Shown one piece after another: positions 62,448 through 64,000 of a DNA stretch of 64,000 nt. Below the pieces are notes generated by a model. That model saw only the letters and a program-made list of their open reading frames with translations. It was not told where the DNA came from and made no database searches. Numbering within the stretch: the first letter of the stretch is position 1; every line of letters starts with the position of its first letter. The position numbers were made by a program, and so were the translations under genes. Origin of the DNA: Gracilibacillus caseinilyticus (GTDB taxonomy: Bacteria > Bacillota > Bacilli > Bacillales > Amphibacillaceae); the NCBI RefSeq assembly GCF_022919115.1, contig NZ_CP095072.1, positions 2,170,001 through 2,234,000 on the forward strand, read 5' to 3'.

Positions 62448-62465
62448 ATAGAACGACCTTTCTAT
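62448..62465. promoter_or_regulatory. TetR operator, copy 1
   Basis: ATAGAACGACCTTTCTAT is an inverted repeat (ATAGAA...TTCTAT) and the exact reverse complement of the site at 63175-63192. It lies between the TetR gene's 3' end and the start of the decayed MFS gene, so it was the operator of that gene. Confidence 0.8.
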
Positions 62466-62481
62466 TTTTTGTGTAAAAAAA

Positions 62482-63036
62482 TTACGATGTGTGTTGGACA
62501 AGCGTCCTCGCCATCGCAATAGAATATTCGGTTGCTTTCTCAGCACCAATTAAGGTTGTCATAGAGGTGGTTCCTTCCAGAAGCAATATAAACTGATTAG
62601 CTAAATCACGCTCGTTATCTATCTTTTTTTTCTGAGCTAGCTGTTGAAAATAGTGAAGTAATTTTGATTTATGCCCTCTGGCAATGTTCTCAATTTCATT
62701 ATCGGATCCCGCATAATCCTCAATCGCTCGTATGAACATATCTCCTTTATAAGATTCTTCTTTTAACCAGCGACCATGAGCTTCTACCACTAGAATAAAA
62801 GGAGAATCAGAATCCATCTCTACATGTGAATCCAGATAGGACCAATAGCGTTCTTCTCGTTGTTTTAACACTTCTTCTACTAAATTTTCTTTGGAAGAAA
62901 AATGATTATACAGCGTCATGGATGCGACATTCGCCTCATTAATGATTTGCTTTAACCCTACGCCGCGAAAGCCATGTTCATAAAATAAGCGTTCAGCTAC
63001 TTCTAGTAATGCTTCTTTTTTTGCAGATCGTCTCAT
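62482..63036 (-). CDS. TetR-family transcriptional repressor
   Basis: The 184-residue protein has a TetR helix-turn-helix in its first 50 residues (AERLFYEHGFRGVGLKQIIN followed by EANVASMTLYNHFSSKENLV), then a helical ligand domain with 'FIRAIEDYAGSDNEIENIAR'. It is divergent from the BCCT transporter and transcribed towards the decayed MFS gene. Two identical 18-bp inverted repeats, one before each of those genes, are its probable operators. The effector is probably a compound moved by the transporters. GGAGAAATAATCAC provides the ribosome site. Confidence 0.9.
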   Translation of the reverse strand: MRRSAKKEALLEVAERLFYEHGFRGVGLKQIINEANVASMTLYNHFSSKENLVEEVLKQREERYWSYLDSHVEMDSDSPFILVVEAHGRWLKEESYKGDMFIRAIEDYAGSDNEIENIARGHKSKLLHYFQQLAQKKKIDNERDLANQFILLLEGTTSMTTLIGAEKATEYSIAMARTLVQHTS

Positions 63037-63174
63037 GTGATTATTTCTCCTTTAAACTAGATAGAACAGTCAATATAGCTACAGATTATCAAATGGATAT
63101 AACATCGTCAACTGATTATGACGGCTCATTGGATCATGGAATGGGTTGATTATTTGAATCTTCCTATGTTATAA

Positions 63175-63192
63175 ATAGAAAGGTCGTTCTAT
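63175..63192. promoter_or_regulatory. TetR operator, copy 2, over the BCCT promoter
   Basis: ATAGAAAGGTCGTTCTAT, inverted relative to copy 1, lies 36 bases before the BCCT start codon. TTGATT (about 63146) and TATAAA (63170-63175) 18 bases apart may be its promoter, whose -10 the operator touches. Confidence 0.8.
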
Positions 63193-63227
63193 ATAAAGAA
63201 GTAACAAAATGTAGTAAGGTGGTTTTT

Positions 63228-64000
63228 ATGAACAAAGTATCAAATGTTTTTTGGATTTCGTTATTTATTTCCATTGTTTTTGTAGCGTGGGGAGCATTGG
63301 CACCAGAGAATCTGGACAATGTTTTTTCCAGCATCCAAACATTTTTGACGGATAAATTCAATTGGTTATATATTTTTTCTGTTACGATTTTCCTTGTGTA
63401 TTCTATTTACTTAATGTTTAGTAAGTATGGAAAAATGAAGTTGGGGAAGCCTGACGAAAAGCCTGAATATAGCCGTATTTCATGGTTTGCAATGTTATTC
63501 AGTGCTGGAATGGGAATTGGTATCATATTCTGGGGTGCAGCAGAACCACTTGTTCACTTTGCAACTCCTCCAGAAGCTGATCCTGAAACAAAAGAAGCTG
63601 CAACTAAAGCGTTACGGTATTCTGTATATCATTGGGGCCTTCAAACATGGGCGATTTATACAGTGATAGCTCTTGCCATTGCTTATTTCAAATTTAGAAG
63701 AGAAGTGCCTGGTGTGATCAGTGGAACGTTGCAACCACTCTTGGGCGACAGAGTAAATGGCGCTATTGGTAAAGTGATTGATATTATCGCTGTTTTTGCG
63801 ACTATATTTGGCGTAGCGACATCGCTTGGACTAGGAGCTTCACAAATTAATGGCGGTCTGGCTTTTATTTCGGATATTGAAAATTCAATGTCCACTAAAT
63901 TTATCATTATAGGCATTGTGACCGTATTGTTTTTAATATCTGCCTGGTCGGGTATTAATCGAGGAATCAAGTATTTAAGTAACCTTAATATTATTTTGGC
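63228..64000 (+). CDS. BCCT-family transporter (betaine/carnitine/choline type), 3' end outside window
   Basis: The frame opens at ATG 63228 after AAGGTGG and is still open at the window end, with 257 residues visible of an expected 500 or so. BCCT carriers import betaine, choline, carnitine or related trimethylamines with Na+ or H+. The family marks are FSAGMGIGIIFWGAAEPLVH with the Gly-rich helix-3 motif, 'ALRYSVYHWGLQTWAIYTVI' and 'FKFRREVPGVISGTL', then 'GVATSLGLGASQINGGL'. The first helix lies at about residues 8-26. It is probably an osmolyte or quaternary-amine uptake system repressed by the adjacent TetR protein. The position of the end and the presence of C-terminal osmosensing tails cannot be judged. 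Confidence 0.93.
   Translation, partial: MNKVSNVFWISLFISIVFVAWGALAPENLDNVFSSIQTFLTDKFNWLYIFSVTIFLVYSIYLMFSKYGKMKLGKPDEKPEYSRISWFAMLFSAGMGIGIIFWGAAEPLVHFATPPEADPETKEAATKALRYSVYHWGLQTWAIYTVIALAIAYFKFRREVPGVISGTLQPLLGDRVNGAIGKVIDIIAVFATIFGVATSLGLGASQINGGLAFISDIENSMSTKFIIIGIVTVLFLISAWSGINRGIKYLSNLNIIL

Noticed and set aside
1..64000. Phage, integrative element or tRNA-linked island
   Set aside because: No integrase, transposase, phage structural gene, tRNA or attachment-site duplication is visible; base composition is even across the window.

Overview
The window reads as chromosome of a low-GC, endospore-forming Bacillota, most likely a halophilic or halotolerant Bacillaceae of the Gracilibacillus/Halolactibacillus type. 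The grounds are a complete GerA-type spore germinant receptor operon, AT-rich codon use with strong GGAGG ribosome sites, a LOV-STAS blue-light protein, YesL/YesM/YesN carbohydrate modules, a BCCT osmolyte transporter and a cell-wall-anchored Cna-B adhesin. The genus is an inference. I see no rRNA, tRNA, CRISPR array, phage or intact transposase.

Layout. 1-1.7 kb: tail of an acyl-CoA operon (thiolase plus split MaoC hydratase pair). 1.7-3.6 kb: decayed NhaC and GNAT genes, an intact GNAT gene and a 52-bp tandem repeat. 3.6-5.7 kb: YeiH-type exporter divergent from its LysR regulator. 5.8-10 kb: four-gene germinant receptor operon. 10.4-13.6 kb: very large hybrid sensor kinase. 14.2-17.4 kb: a small Fur-box operon (32-codon ORF, methyltransferase, saccharopine-dehydrogenase-like protein) divergent from a LuxR-type regulator. 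17.7-19.2 kb: LOV-STAS photoreceptor and a 0.58-kb inverted-repeat element. 19.4-37 kb: two glycan-uptake loci. One has LacI, a CUT1 ABC transporter, a YesL-like protein and GH2. The other has a second CUT1 transporter and YesL-like protein facing a YesN/YesM two-component pair. GH43 and a C45 hydrolase lie between them. 37-41 kb: MFS transporter, repeats and an oxidoreductase. 41.5-54.8 kb: a 2241-residue adhesin followed by two BTAD-type response regulators, a GGDEF protein and a second giant hybrid kinase. 55-59 kb: SH3-amidase, 2-hydroxyacid dehydrogenase, membrane protein with a small basic partner. 59-64 kb: hxlR (an unusual internal duplication) and hxlAB for formaldehyde fixation, a decayed MFS gene, a TetR regulator with two matching operators, and the start of a BCCT transporter.

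How the parts fit. The two ABC loci with GH2 and GH43 look like plant-polysaccharide oligosaccharide scavenging under LacI, YesMN and probably CcpA control. The adhesin, diguanylate cyclase, response regulators and kinase look like a surface-attachment regulatory block. Intergenic DNA carries many short repeats: three unrelated tandem families that share a period of about 52 bp, and a dispersed hairpin family. At least five genes are decaying (NhaC, GNAT, HpaB-like, ABC ATPase, MFS).

Least explained by known systems: the Fur-box operon with its coupled 32-residue ORF, the fused double HxlR that lacks the formaldehyde-sensing cysteine, and the recurring 52-bp repeat period.
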